Source: Lasiodiplodia sp. COLG20
Taxonomy: Eukaryota > Ascomycota > Dothideomycetes > Botryosphaeriales > Botryosphaeriaceae
Assembly (NCBI GenBank): GCA_009801085.1
Contig: VNWV01000001.1
Location: forward strand, 2,790,001 to 2,854,000
Length of the DNA: 64,000 bases
Reading direction: 5' to 3'
In this document: piece by piece, positions 53,362-64,000 of the stretch
Numbering within the stretch: position 1 is the first letter of the stretch
Layout of the letters: the number at the start of each line of letters is the position of its first letter
Program-made: the position numbers and the translations under genes
The notes under the pieces: model-generated
What the model saw: only the letters and a program-made list of their open reading frames with translations
The model's database searches: none
Told to the model about the DNA's origin: nothing

Positions 53362-54755
53362 TGTGGAGGCGACTGATGGCGGCGCTGTTTCGAGTTGCAA
53401 ATTGCGCGGCTTCGAGGCGCGTATCTGGAGTCGGTGCGGGAGCGCAAGTTTGTGTGGAAAGGTGGGAGGGATGGTGGTGGTGCAGGAAGTGGACAGCTTT
53501 GGTGGAGGTTTGGAGAGAAGGACCATCGGAACCCCCAATTATCTGCGCAGTGATGCCGTGGGCTAATGCGCTTCTACAGGATTCCAGTCTGCACCACTCT
53601 GAAACTCATCATGCTGCCGTACAGCTTTCGGATCACGCTCTGCCCTCCGTCCCATTGTTGCGCAGAGAACTACACTTCCGTATGCTTCTTGGTTTGCGCC
53701 AAACTCTGCGAAGTCTTATGTCGCCAGAGCGAACACGCTCGTCACTCCGTCAACCGGCGCAGAGACTGGCTCAGCGATCCGAATAGACATCGCAAGCTCT
53801 TTACCTGGAGCGCCGAACATTTAGATGACCGCAGCCTCAGTATGCAGGCTCAAGGCAGCAGACAACATACATCTGGCCTAAATTCATGTCGAAATTTGTG
53901 CTCCACATGACATCAATTTAGCAAGCGGCGCAAGTAGGCTATTTACACTACTAAATAACCGCTCAGCGAAGCTCCGACCTTCCTACGTACAATCTCGGCA
54001 TTCCGACTTCATCATATCCAAAGCGAGCACTACAGTCCTTCCTTACCTCCAACCCTACTTCATTCCTCCCGCTCAATCCTCTCAGCCTCCGCTTCACCGC
54101 GGCGGCGCCTATAGACCAATTCACATACTCTACGTCAACATTATCAACATTTGACATGCCGGCATCATTTTTGATGCCATCCCGCTCCCTAACTAGCTCT
54201 TTTTCCTTTTTCTTTTCCAACTAGAGCGCTCTCGAGGGCCGCGCTTCTAGAACTGGCAAAATCATCATGAGGAGATATCAAGCCCAAGAGAAGCACATGC
54301 TGTTTCGCACTGCTCCCGTTGGTAGTCTGAAATCGTGACCGCCTCGGCCAGTAGGGTTCCAATGTAATGTTCGACTTGCCGTGTTGGATTTTATCCTTCA
54401 ATTATGTGCAAAGTATGAATTCTGTACTCCCGACGCTTCTGCGATCATGGTCTATTATGCCCTGTGTAGCTGGGTGGTTGGCAGAGTCCCTGCCTGCCTG
54501 ATACGCGGATAAACATCGGTAGATTGAGCGCAAAGTGCACGTCAAGTTGCGCGCTCTCCCGTCGGCCGTCGCGACTTTTCTTCGCCGCCGCAACGCAAAT
54601 CCACCGTCTTCCTTGTACCAACACGCCACACACTGCTTTTTCGCCCGCGTTTTCGCAAAAACGGTCCCCGGCATCCTCACGTGGCAGAAGCCTCCTAGCC
54701 GCCGTCACCTCTCACACACGCGCGCGCAAACACATCTCCACGCACACCCTCAACC
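53362..54755. other. Divergent intergenic region
   Basis: 1.39 kb between the start of the Pro-rich hypothetical (minus) and the J-protein gene (plus). Plus-strand frames in 53298-53910 and minus-strand frames in 53963-54708 are short, overlapping and without domains. The last 100 nt before 54756 are C/A-rich (CACACACGCGCGC), typical of a fungal 5' UTR. Confidence 0.5.
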
Positions 54756-55571
54756 ATGTCGAAAGACTCGGACCTCAGCGACGAAGCGGCCGCGCTTATC
54801 AAAAGCGACCTCAACCTCTACGAACTCCTCGGCCTCGACACCGACTGCGACGAGAAAGCCATCAAGTCCGCCTGGCGCAAGACCTCACTAAAATACCACC
54901 CGGACAAGAACCGCGACAACCCGGAGGTGGTCGAGAAGTTCTATGTCGCCAAGAACGCCGCCGAGCTCCTACAAAACCCCGAGGCGCGCGCAAAATACGA
55001 TGCGCACCGCGAGGCGAAGGCGCGCAGTGAGGCACAGCGGGAGAAGCTGGAGGGGAAGAGGCGGAAGATGATGGAGGAGCTGGAGCGCGCTGAGAGGGGC
55101 GCCAAGAGGAAGAGGGAAGATGAGGCTGGTGAGCAGGACAGGCTGCAGAGTGAGCTGAAGAGGCTAGCGCGCGATGGGGAGAGGAGGCGAAGGGAAAGGG
55201 AGGAGGCTAGGGCCAAGGAGAGGGAAGAGGAGGCTAGGAGAGAGGAGGAGCTGAGGCGCGAGAAGGAGAGGGAGAAGAGGAGACAGTCAGCTGGTGTGCA
55301 TTTCCAGCCGGGCGCTTCGGCGTCGTCGGCTGCGGCGCCAGAGAATGCTGGGACACCGGTGAAGAAAAGGGTATTCGATGGAACAACAAAGAGTGCGCCC
55401 AGTACGCCTGCAGGAAAGAAGCCAGCATTTTCCTTCAGCCCGAAGCCCGGGACTGGTGGAGGAAACAAGTTTGAGCAGGATACATTGGCGCGGTTGAAGG
55501 CGAAGCAGGAAGAGAAAAGGAGGTTGGCGGAACAGATTAGAGCACAGGAGGCGGCAGAGACACAAACATAA
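54756..55571 (+). CDS. DnaJ-domain protein, Cwf23/DNAJC17-like, 271 aa
   Basis: Single exon. The J domain occupies residues 20-83: LYELLGLDTDCDEKAIKSAW, the HPD tripeptide at 48-50, and AAELLQNPEARAKYD. A long charged helix follows (residues about 85-185, Arg/Glu/Lys-rich, REAKARSEAQREKLEGKRRK), and then a Ser/Pro linker and a short basic C-terminal helix (LARLKAKQEEKRRLAEQIR). This layout matches Cwf23 and DNAJC17, J-proteins of the spliceosome that promote Prp43-driven disassembly. DNAJC17 has a C-terminal RRM; none is seen here, as in several fungal members. The subfamily assignment is moderate; a J-protein is certain. Confidence 0.82.
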   Translation: MSKDSDLSDEAAALIKSDLNLYELLGLDTDCDEKAIKSAWRKTSLKYHPDKNRDNPEVVEKFYVAKNAAELLQNPEARAKYDAHREAKARSEAQREKLEGKRRKMMEELERAERGAKRKREDEAGEQDRLQSELKRLARDGERRRREREEARAKEREEEARREEELRREKEREKRRQSAGVHFQPGASASSAAAPENAGTPVKKRVFDGTTKSAPSTPAGKKPAFSFSPKPGTGGGNKFEQDTLARLKAKQEEKRRLAEQIRAQEAAETQT

Positions 55572-56091
55572 GGGTGTTATGGCGCTTGCGAAAAGACAAC
55601 AGTTTGGTTGGACCTGGAGTTGAGGCGGCTGACACCAACATCTTATGGGCAGTCATGATTCTTTGATTTTCACTGAGCGGTATATACCCTTGGTCAGATA
55701 CGCTGGCCTTTCTCTTTTTCTCTGCAAATGCGATGCCTCCCGCATTCTATACTGCTACCAAGATCTTGTTTGCCATCGATTCGAAAGGCATGCGAGATGT
55801 GTAGCTTGCTCTTCCATTGCCGCGCCCACCTTGAAGCTCGCCTGTATCTGCTTTGCCTTGTTTCTTTCAAATCGGATAGGTTGCCCCTTCCTCATTTGGC
55901 CGTTCCTTCCTGTTTGATCGCTTGTTCTTGATTCCACATGGCCACGCGTAGTCCTGGGTTTGCTCTCCTGGCGGTTTTTATATATAGTCTTCTCCCTTTG
56001 CACCTCTACTTCTCTTCCAAGCTTCGACCTCCGACACCACCGACCTTTCGTATACATCTCCAACTTTTCTTTCACACTCCGAACGTCCAAC
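55572..56091. other. Tandem intergenic spacer
   Basis: 520 nt between two plus-strand genes. It is pyrimidine-rich from about 55700 onwards (TTTCTC and CTTCC runs), typical of a promoter/5' UTR. Nothing else seen. Confidence 0.45.
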
Positions 56092-57085
56092 ATGTGCCTA
56101 TGCTTTGACACTTTGCGCGCGTTTCTTCCCAGGAAGCCAGCCAAACCGGCAGCTCCTGGTTCGGTAAAGATCCACCCCGTGCTGGACACATGAGGCTACC
56201 TTATTACCTTCACAGACGCCGCTCCAGCCGTTAAAGCCGCCCGGAACCGACACCTTCGCCTTCTCTAACCTCCCCGGCGAGGTCCGCACCGAGATATACA
56301 AGCTCTGCGTTGACAGCCACTTCGACATCCCGTTCCCCAACCTCCGCACCCCAGACATCACCTCCATCCTACCCTCGATCAAGACGCCGGCCATCTGCCG
56401 CGTCAACCGCTCTACCCGCGCCGAGGCGCTTCCCGTCTTCTTCGCGCACACACGCTGGGCCGTGACTGGCGGCGTGCCCACGCCAATCGGCGCGGAGAGC
56501 ACGCTCAACGGCATCAACGTGCGCGGCATGGGCACCGGCCTCGGCGCCGGCCCACTCAGAAGCATCGGCGTCCCGGATATCTCACTACTACTACCGCACG
56601 GCGGCCCGCCGTACGACTGGGTCGCCCGCAGGGAGACATTCCTCCCGGACGACGTGCAGCTCGGCACGTGGGCGCGCTGGTGCGCCAGTGTCGAGCGGAT
56701 GGGCCTGGAGGCCGAGAACGGCGTCAGCATGATCCGCATTCGCGCGTATGCGCACGCGCTGTGCCGCCCGAGTTTCCGCACTGGCGGCCACTGGAATGAG
56801 TTCGGCCTCTTGGTGTTCGACGTCGACCTGGTCGAGAAGAAGAAGAAGAAGAAGAGGAAGGGAAAGCGGGCGTTGGTCCGCGGCCTCCTCACGAGGTCGA
56901 TGGTCCCGGCCGTTGATGCTGCGGAGGTGTTTCTGGAGGGGTTGGTGGCTCCGCTGAGGGAGAAGAGGGTTTTGGGATTGTTGCGGGTCAGGGACGTCAA
57001 GGTGTTGGTTGAGACGTTCACTGCGTATGTGGCGGAGATGGGCTTGAGCGAGGAGACGAAGTTCCTCAGGAAGATTACTTTCTAA
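56092..57085 (+). CDS. Hypothetical protein with F-box-like N-terminal motif, 313 aa
   Basis: Two exons: 56092-56163 and 56216-57085, with donor GTAAAG and a phase-0 join giving PGSTPLQPLKPPGTDTFAFS. The segment FSNLPGEVRTEIYKLCV is the LPxEIRxxIY-type opening common in a very large group of fungal proteins, sometimes matched to F-box. The rest contains TPAICRVNRSTRAEALPVFF, another shared phrase of that group. Late in the protein there is a run of eight Lys/Arg (EKKKKKKRKGKR). Function is unknown; members are assumed to be involved in protein-protein contacts. The first exon encodes 24 residues, so its start is less certain than the second exon. Confidence 0.7.
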
Positions 57086-57553
57086 GTGGGATTTAGGTAG
57101 CTTCACTCCAATCGAGAATGACTCTGACTCTATTTTAGCTGAAGTCATTGGCGTAATGCTTATTTCTCTGCAAATATCTGCAGCTATTCCATGGAGGTTT
57201 GGACTTCGATGCCATACCAATCAGCAGATAAGTAAGCCTCACACATCATCTGTTTTGTGAATTCCAAAATAAGGATACCTACAGCCACTACGCTTCACGT
57301 CTTGAAGTGCTCGTATTTGTCCAACCCGACTGCTCTGGCTTCAACATACAATGATCCGTCTTGCTTGACATCTATATATGTGTGCGTTTCTTCTCGTTGA
57401 ACTAACTACCTCAATCTATACGCATCATAATATTTATCATCTTCTACCGCAAGCTTTTTCTGTTTCAAGAGCGCTTGTGGTAAAGCACTTCAAGAAAACA
57501 TCATGTTAGCCTCCCAACGAGCGCCGAGACCAATCATTGATTCAAGTATTCTG
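57086..57553. other. Convergent intergenic region
   Basis: 468 nt, AT-rich, between the stops of the F-box-like gene and the Mak32-like gene. No supported frame or repeat. Confidence 0.5.
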
Positions 57554-58736
57554 TTATCTTTGAACTTGAATCCTCGATCTATATTCCTCAAGCCTGGATG
57601 CAAACTCTTCACCATTCCACGTATCGCGCCCACCAGCTGAGGTTTTCGTAGGTAGACCAACTTGCTCTAATGCAAAGCTCGCTGCTACGGTGCCCCGGAT
57701 AGCGGACTCTACGACGTCATTCGAAGCCTGCAGGGTTGTTCCAAAAGCACCCAGAAAAGTATTGCCGGACCCAGTCGTATCGACGATTTTTGACGAAGTA
57801 GGGCCGTAGTATGGAGGAAGCCAACAACAATCGGTGAGTCTAGACACTGTGAGGCATCCGTGTTCACCTGCACGGACAACGATAATGGCACCTTGGGCTT
57901 CCCCCTGCATGCTTGCGGTGAGGAAGCGCCGCGCGTAAGACTCCACTATGCCACGATCGAAAGGCTTTTCAGAATTGCCGTCTTCTTCGAAGAAGCCCAG
58001 CAGTTCCAGATGATTAGGAGAGAATACGTCCACTCGCTTGCAGGCACGTAGATGGGCTTCCAAATGGGCCCTCTTGCAGAAAGGTGGGGCTGGTTCCCAG
58101 ATGATGAGAGGGCGTTTGTCGGCCCCGCACTTTGCGCGCAGAGTGAGCAAGTCGGAAGCCTGAGCCTCGAGATCCTCCGGACGGGCCAAGACATGAAAGG
58201 CTGCGGCATTCAGCAGGACCGACCCTTGAAGATCATTCGGCAAAGGCTGCAGGGGCGGCGTGAGATATCGGAAAGTTTTGCCTGATTAGTTTGTTCGTCT
58301 GTGTCAGCCAACTTCCAGGTCGGATAAACAAAAAGCGACCTACGCCCAAATTGCAGATCTTCGTACTTAAGAAGACCCCTCGTGGATTTTCTTCCTGGTA
58401 CTCGGCGGACCTCCAATTCGATGTCCCAGTCCAGCAAGTGGCTCAAGACTGATGCTGGAAAGTCATCGCCGGCCAAAATGATGCATGCGACCGCTCTCGA
58501 TTGAGCCGCTGACGTAGTTATACGAGCCCCGAGGGTACCTGATTGTGCATGATGAGTAAGAAAAGTCACCGTAAGACTGAGTTCGGTTTCCGAGACCTAC
58601 TGTAAGCGCCCGAGCCACCGGGTACATCGTAGAGTGCTTCTCTGGATGGGAATTGCAACTCGTCAAGAACGACCATGCCAAGGGACACGAAGGCAGGGCT
58701 GCGTTCCAGCTGCTTTTCTGGACACGTGGATGCCAT
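57554..58736 (-). CDS. PfkB-family carbohydrate kinase-like protein, Mak32 type, 352 aa
   Basis: Three minus-strand exons: 58736-58601, 58538-58344 and 58281-57554. The joins restore GGSGAYSTLGARITTSAAQS (sugar-binding region) and QFGRKTFRYLTPPLQPLP. The C-terminal signature is KIVDTTGSGNTFLGAFGTTL. In active ribokinase-type enzymes this motif carries a catalytic Asp (GAGD); here it is Asn (GSGN). The same replacement is characteristic of Mak32-like proteins as I recall them, so catalysis is doubtful or altered. Yeast Mak32 is needed for stability of L-A virus particles; its biochemical role is not clear. The ATG at 58736 is preferred over the longer open frame from 58856. Confidence 0.85.
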
Positions 58737-59660
58737 GATAAGATAGCAGAGTGGGTGGCCAGGTGGAGGTGACAAAGAGCGATTAGTTATCCGTAGCGCT
58801 TCTGTACTTTCTGCAAGCACGTGTACTCTTTGAGCCTTCTTCACCAAGTAGCGCAACTAGGCAAATGAGATGCAAGAATACAGGAAGAGAATGTGCGAAA
58901 TGCGCGAGCGTTCCAAAGCGAGCGAGATAAAGTTCGTGATCCACATTTTGAATTTTTGTGCAGCGGCCACGTCTTTATGTTGCCAGAGGTAAACCGAGCA
59001 AGCGCCTGAGACGTGTATAAGATTAGCCTTATACCATTTGTCGTAACGGAAAAGCAGGACCAATAAAGAGGCTCTGGGCCTTGAGCTGATCAAGAAAGTG
59101 AGATGAATCTGCGCATCCTTCTCTTTTACAAACCGGCACTATTGAAGTGAAGGAAGAAAAGAACGAACGAGTTGGAACCAAGTTGAAAGCTAACCCGTTC
59201 TTTGTTTTCTTAGAACGATGGTTCGTTTCGGATGTTCAACAGCAAAGCCAAGCAGCCTTGTGCCACATATTTATTTCATCCCGTCTAACCCTCTTCTTTC
59301 GGGACATGCTTACAAATGTTCTTCATAGGCTGTAGCAAGGATCGGTGAGCGGAGCATGGACACAGAGAGCAAAGAGAGTGGGGTTTCATCCAATGATGTT
59401 GGCAGATAAAGCATCCGGAAGGATATCTTTGATGGAGAGAGTCGGGGGAGGCAAGGACGGGTAGGGGATCGGAAAGAAAGAATAGGCGGGAAAGCACGGA
59501 GCGGAGCGGAAAGCGGCCGCTTGATCGACTGCGGGGATCCGAGACCGAAGGCCTTCCCGAGGCTCTTAGGCTTCTACACCTCGCCCCTGCCCTGCCTCCG
59601 GCCCGCGTCAGCAACACAAAAAAAAATAATCCCCAACACTTCAACTCAAGGACGACAACC
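58737..59660. promoter_or_regulatory. Divergent promoter region, Mak32-like / acetoacetyl-CoA synthetase
   Basis: 924 nt between start codons. The 120 nt before 59661 are C-rich, followed by an A-run (CACAAAAAAAAATAA near 59615) close to the start. It must hold both promoters. No TATA box or known binding site stands out. Confidence 0.4.
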
Positions 59661-61860
59661 ATGGCCGTCAGCTACACCAACGGCACCAATGGCGCCGAGC
59701 CAGCGGCCAAAAAACTGTGGACGCACCACTCGCCGCAAAACACTCCTATGCACGCTTTCCTGCAACACATTAACAAAAAGTACCATCTCCAACTCAAATC
59801 TTACGACGATCTTTATGCCTGGAGTACTGAGAACATCGCCGCCTTCTGGGGCGAGGTCTGGCATTATGTTGGGATCAAGGCTTCCCAGCCCTACGAAGAG
59901 GTCCCGATCCCGCTCACGTCCCACCGCTTTCTTCAGGCTAATCGGCCCTGCAGGTCGTCAACGAGGCCGCGCCCATGTTTCCGCGTCCGGCCTTCTTCCG
60001 CGGCGCCAAACTCAACTTTGCCGAAAACTTGCTGTTCCCGAATGTCAACGTCGATGAAAACAGCCCGGCAGTGATTGCTGCCACTGAGACGTCGCGCCAG
60101 GTGGTCACGTGGAAAGAGCTCCGGGAGCGGGTGAAGCAATGTCAGGCTGGCATGATCGAGTTCGGGCTGCAGGCGGGAGACAGAGTTGCTGGCTATGTCG
60201 CTAACCATACGGACGCTCTGGTGGCCATGCTTGCCGCGACTTCTCTCGGGGCTCTGTGGACGGCTGTTTCGCCGGATACTGGTGTTCACGCCGTTTTGGA
60301 GCGGTTGCGCCAGATTGAGCCAGTGCTAATTTTTGCTGATAACGCTTCATTTTACAACGGCCGCAGTCATCCCGTTCTCCCTAAAGTCCAGGAAATCGCC
60401 GCATCACTTCCTTCTGTGCGCGGGGTCGTGGTTCTGCCTACCGTATCTTCAGTGGACGTCGAATTGGCTTCCCTTGAAGGACCGTCGAGGAAAGCTTACG
60501 CGTATTCCACTTTCGCGTCGGCAAAATCTGCAGAGCTCATCTTCAAACAGTTGGCTCCAGACCATCCAGTGTACATTTTGTACAGCAGCGGGACCACAGG
60601 AGCACCAAAGTGTATTGTTCACGGTGCAATCGGCACTCTCATTCAGCACAAAAAGGAGCATGTGCTGCAATGTTCCATCAAGCCCGGATCACGACTCTTC
60701 TACTTCACGACATGTACCTGGATGATGTGGCACTGGCTGGTCTCGGGGCTCGCTAGCGGAGCCACGCTCGTTCTCTACGACGGCTCGCCCTTCCGCTACA
60801 CCTCCACCAGCGAACCAGGCACATCCGTCGCCGACGACTTGGCCATGGCGCGTCTTGTCGACGAGCTGGGTATCACGCACTTCGGCACCTCAGCCAAATA
60901 TCTATCTGTGCTCGAACAGAAGGACGTCATGCCACTCAAGACGCTCTCGCTCGCCACACTCGAGGCCATCTACAGCACGGGCTCGCCGCTCTCGCCTAGC
61001 ACTTTTGAGTACGTGTATAAGGCCTTCCCGCCGACCATAAACCTCGGCAGTATCACCGGTGGAACCGACATCATCTCGCTCTTCGGCGCGCCATGCCCGC
61101 TCGCGCCGGTGCACGCCGGCGAGATCCAGGTCGCGGGGCTGGGCATGGCCATCCGCGCTTGGGACTACCTAGGCACCGACGTGACGGCAACTGGCGAGCC
61201 TGGAGACCTCGTTTGCGTGAGACCTTTCCCTTGCCAGCCCGTCATGTTCTGGAGCGGCGAGGAGGGCGAACGCAAGTACCGCGGGTCGTACTTTGAGAAG
61301 TTCGAGCCGAAGGATGGCGCCGGCCCGATATGGCATCATGGCGACTTCGTTCGGTTTAATCCGAAGACGGGCGGCTTGGTGATGCTGGGACGCAGCGATG
61401 GCATCCTCAAGCCTGCCGGCGTGCGCTTCGGCAGCGCAGAGATCTACAACGTCTTGCTCGCGCACTTCCCCGAGGAGGTCGCGGACGCGCTGTGCATCGG
61501 GCGGAGGAGAGAGGAGGATATGGACGAGACGGTCGTGCTGTTCGTGAAGATGGCTGAAGGGAAGAAGTTCAGCGAGGAGCTGGTGGACAACATCAGGAAG
61601 GTGGTGAGGAAGGAGCTAAGCGCGCGTCATGTGCCAGGCGCTGTGGACGAATGCCCTGAGATTCCGGTTACGACGAACGGCAAGAAGTGAGTTGACATAC
61701 TTCCTATTCGTCCACGCTACAATTGATTGCTAACTTATTTTCTAATAGGGTTGAGGGTGCTGTTAAGCAGATTCTCTGTGGTTTGAATGTCAAGACTTCA
61801 GCATCAGTTGCGAATGCTGAGTGCCTAGACTTCTACCGCCAATGGGCACAGACGCACTAG
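59661..61860 (+). CDS. Acetoacetyl-CoA synthetase, 694 aa
   Basis: Three exons: 59661-59900, 59954-61686 and 61749-61860. The N-terminus has KLWTHHSPQNTPMHAFLQHI and the AACS-type AAFWGEVWHYVGIKASQPYE. The splice gives YEEVVNEAAPMFPRPAFFRG, then KLNFAENLLFP. Adenylation motifs: A3 YILYSSGTTGAPKCIVHG, A5 GSITGGTDI, A7/A8 WHHGDFVRF and GRSDGILKPAGVRFGSAEIY. The C-terminal lysine region VTTNGKKVEGAVKQIL is completed by exon 3. The enzyme activates acetoacetate to acetoacetyl-CoA using ATP, feeding sterol synthesis or leucine/ketone-body use, in the cytosol. The first intron has an uncommon GTCCCG donor; without splicing the frame continues with unrelated residues, so the intron is preferred. Length matches the family (about 650-690). 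Confidence 0.93.
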
Positions 61861-62288
61861 ACACTGAATTGAGCCAATAGAGAAGACCTGCTTGCCCCTT
61901 TCAAATTGCGTTTGATTCATTGGCCTTTGGTTAACGGCGGCAAGTGTGTAATACGCAATCTGGATATTGCAGCTTTATATGGTGGAAGCAAGTCGTCACA
62001 GCTTGCACTGAGTCTTCATCCGCAATTTAGACTGCTAAATCATGTTCCTGTTTAGTGTCTGTTCTATGTGTCTAGCTTCTAGAAGGATTCAATGCCCTGC
62101 ATCGAAAGGCTGATTTTCCACATGAACACTAGCACTGCAAGAGTCTGTCGTTTAACCAGTGCAACGTTAAACTGATCGCACATTCGTATATAGATACAAA
62201 CTTTAATTCACTACGCTTTTTAACTCTACCCAAGAACCATGCATTATGCCAATCCATCTATATACGCACAGCTAATACCCCGAGCCCC
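61861..62288. other. Convergent intergenic region
   Basis: 428 nt, AT-rich, between the stops of acetoacetyl-CoA synthetase and the cyclotransferase-like gene. Nothing supported. Confidence 0.5.
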
Positions 62289-63545
62289 CTAATCACCATT
62301 TTTCGCTGCTGCTGCCATCTCCCTTCTCGTCCTGCAATGCCACTCGACATACAGCTCAGGGGTCCAGACCTTATCTACTTTGAAGATATGCAAGTCCATT
62401 GGGTCGCCCTCCCACACGTAAGTCACGGCTCTCAGCGGCACCAGATTCCGCTGGTGCTCGACCCGCACGCCCACTTGCACCACTCTCTTGCCCCAGATCT
62501 TCCCCCCTCCGCTCGTACTCGCTCCTACCTCAAGGAACGCATCCAAAACGTCCCACTGCTCCGCCGAGACGCCCAGCACCAGACGACCCTCGACGGGGCC
62601 CTGCTCGCCCACGTCGCGGATGTAGTACTTCAACCGCGGGTTGCCCTTCTCCAGCAGCGCCGCCGTCGGCGCACGGCCGCGCACGCAGTACCGGTGCCAG
62701 GCTCCGCCTTCCGCCCCTTGGTTGCCCAGCACAGCCGGCACCATGCGTCCCGTCCACTCCTTGATATCGTCGTCAGTGGGCTGCTCTGCACTTGCGCCCC
62801 CAGCGCCGCCGCCGCCGCTGCCGAACAGCACGGCCGCCGCCATCTGCACGGGGAACATCCAGTGGCCGTAGACGAAGAGCGGCAGCGGCTGGCGCTCGCT
62901 GTAGTTGGCGCTTTGCTCGTTGCGTAGCCAAGCTTCCGCCGCCTTGACGGATAGAGCGCGGTTGGCTGTGGCGAGGAAGCTGGCAGGTAGCTGGACGGAG
63001 GCGGTGTCTTGGGGAGAGATGGATGCGGTGAAGGCGCCGGTCGTGCTGGCGACGCTGATCGGGTTGGCGGCGCGGTGGGCGCGGGCTTGCCGGCGGCGCG
63101 CTGCCCATTCCAACTCCTCCTCGTCGTCGTCGCCGGCGTTCGAGTCGGTGGTGCGTAGGAGTAGCTTGTTGCCGTGATGAGCGAGCAGTGCGCTGGCGGC
63201 GCGGTCTACCTCTGCGGCGTCGTTGGCGAACCGGGCGCGGTCGAGCTCGATGGTGATGTGCGGTTCGAGTAGTAGGCGCGGGTGCGACGTCGGCGTGTCG
63301 ATGCGCATGCCTGCTGCGCGGGCGAGCTGTCGGTCGGCGGACGAGGCCGGGTTGAAAGTAGCAGTGGGTGAGGAAGGGCTGTTGCTGCTGTCGGTTGTGG
63401 AACGCTGGTGGTGTCGCTGCTGCGCTGCTTTCGCCGTGCCGTCGGTCGGCGTGCGCGGCTGCGCGGTGGGTGAGGTGGATGCGGTTTTGTCTGAAGTGAG
63501 ACTTGGCGGCTCTGTGTAGAGCGGCGATGAGGGCAGGTCTGGCAT
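62289..63545 (-). CDS. Gamma-glutamylcyclotransferase-fold (AIG2/GGACT-like) protein, 418 aa
   Basis: Single exon. Residues 1-90 are Ser/Thr/Pro-rich and disordered. Residues about 95-215 are a charged helical region with Asp/Glu and Arg clusters. The GGCT-type fold starts at residue 222 with PLFVYGHWM (the xFVYG substrate loop), then MVPAVLGNQGAEGGAWHRYC, GRLVLGVSAEQWDVLDAFLE (the last Glu is the likely catalytic acid) and VPLRAVTYVWE, ending ELYVEWHCRTRREMAA. This family opens gamma-glutamyl amines or peptides to 5-oxoproline; substrate is not known here. The long N-terminal extension is atypical for bacterial members (about 150 aa) but common in fungi. The C-terminus is complete; the start is the ATG before PDLPSSPLYTEPP. 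Confidence 0.8.
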   Translation of the reverse strand: MPDLPSSPLYTEPPSLTSDKTASTSPTAQPRTPTDGTAKAAQQRHHQRSTTDSSNSPSSPTATFNPASSADRQLARAAGMRIDTPTSHPRLLLEPHITIELDRARFANDAAEVDRAASALLAHHGNKLLLRTTDSNAGDDDEEELEWAARRRQARAHRAANPISVASTTGAFTASISPQDTASVQLPASFLATANRALSVKAAEAWLRNEQSANYSERQPLPLFVYGHWMFPVQMAAAVLFGSGGGGAGGASAEQPTDDDIKEWTGRMVPAVLGNQGAEGGAWHRYCVRGRAPTAALLEKGNPRLKYYIRDVGEQGPVEGRLVLGVSAEQWDVLDAFLEVGASTSGGGKIWGKRVVQVGVRVEHQRNLVPLRAVTYVWEGDPMDLHIFKVDKVWTPELYVEWHCRTRREMAAAAKNGD

Positions 63546-64000
63546 CGTGGTAGGCTGGACTTTTCCTGTTGTCTACGCTGGTGAGGGATGGGTTGCGTGG
63601 TTGAGGTGATGGATGGCAGTCCGACGTTGTGAAGTAGTGAGTTGGAGGAGGTCCGGTGGAGTGGCCCTCCCATTGTGGTGCCGCGCGGCCATTGAAGCGG
63701 GTGAGCAGATGCCCTTCTTCGCCATGGCTTCGTCGGACGGCAGGAGTTCGAAAGTGCTGTCAACCTCACCTTGGTCACTGACCAGAGGTCTCATCTCTTC
63801 CTCATCACTGGACCACTCAGGCCTTTGCCTTTCCCTCTGATTCAAAAAGAGCGGCCTGTTGCAGTTTCGAAAGACAATTGAACTAGAAAGGAGGGTGAGC
63901 GATCTTCGAATAAAAAAAAAAATTTGCGGTTTGCTGGAAGTCTTTCGGAAAAATCTGATGCAGATATGCGTTTGAATTTCTTTTCTTTTTCTTTTGTCTT
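63546..64000. other. Region upstream of the cyclotransferase-like gene
   Basis: 455 nt to the right edge. A 90-codon minus-strand frame (63845-63573) begins with an acidic, protein-like stretch (SSDEEEMRPLVSDQGEVDST). It ends 28 nt before the ATG of the downstream gene. It could be an upstream ORF in the 5' leader or an exon of an unseen transcript, or chance. The last 100 nt are AT-rich with an A-run near 63910. Confidence 0.35.

Overview
The window is chromosomal DNA from a filamentous ascomycete (Pezizomycotina; the gene families look most like Dothideomycetes, but that is an inference). Genes lie on both strands and carry short introns of about 50-90 nt with GTAAGT/GTGAGT-type donors and occasional TACTAAC-like branch points. 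The gene set includes HET-domain and NLR-like proteins, eukaryotic housekeeping factors and long disordered fungal hypotheticals. No rRNA, tRNA, CRISPR or intact transposon was recognised. The exon structures given were built by hand from reading frame, splice consensus and phase, and every spliced model closes in frame.

Left core (1-30 kb): a truncated probable OHCU decarboxylase at the left edge; a long ADF-H/PH protein (1228-4756); a 3.8-kb gene-poor stretch; the septation GTPase Spg1/Tem1 and the Rpl3 chaperone Rrb1 in divergent orientation; a proline-rich hypothetical; the rRNA methyltransferase Bmt6; a carboxymuconolactone decarboxylase-like protein; DNA polymerase alpha B subunit (Pol12) divergent from a PDR16-like Sec14 protein; eIF2B delta (GCD2); a 1051-residue zinc-finger-like nuclear-type protein; a small Cys-rich protein; and a VOC dioxygenase-like protein.

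Accessory island (about 30-46.4 kb): base composition becomes more AT-rich and non-coding gaps grow. It holds a HET-domain protein, a patatin/NB-ARC/TPR NLR-like protein, a small unknown gene tail-to-tail with it, a broken ribosome-inactivating-protein-like (RIP) relic, and a HeLo-like/NACHT/ankyrin NLR-like protein. Together this looks like a fungal non-self-recognition or regulated-cell-death cluster, the most interesting part of the window. The NACHT gene has its P-loop encoded on a 25-nt micro-exon between two introns, and its last 600 nt are markedly GC-richer than the rest.

Right core (46.5-64 kb): a Bre4-like membrane protein, a Pro-rich/coiled-coil hypothetical, a Cwf23-like J-protein, an F-box-like-start hypothetical, a Mak32-type PfkB protein, acetoacetyl-CoA synthetase and a gamma-glutamylcyclotransferase-fold protein. 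These act in unrelated pathways (membrane organisation, splicing, ketone-body activation), as is usual for a fungal chromosome.
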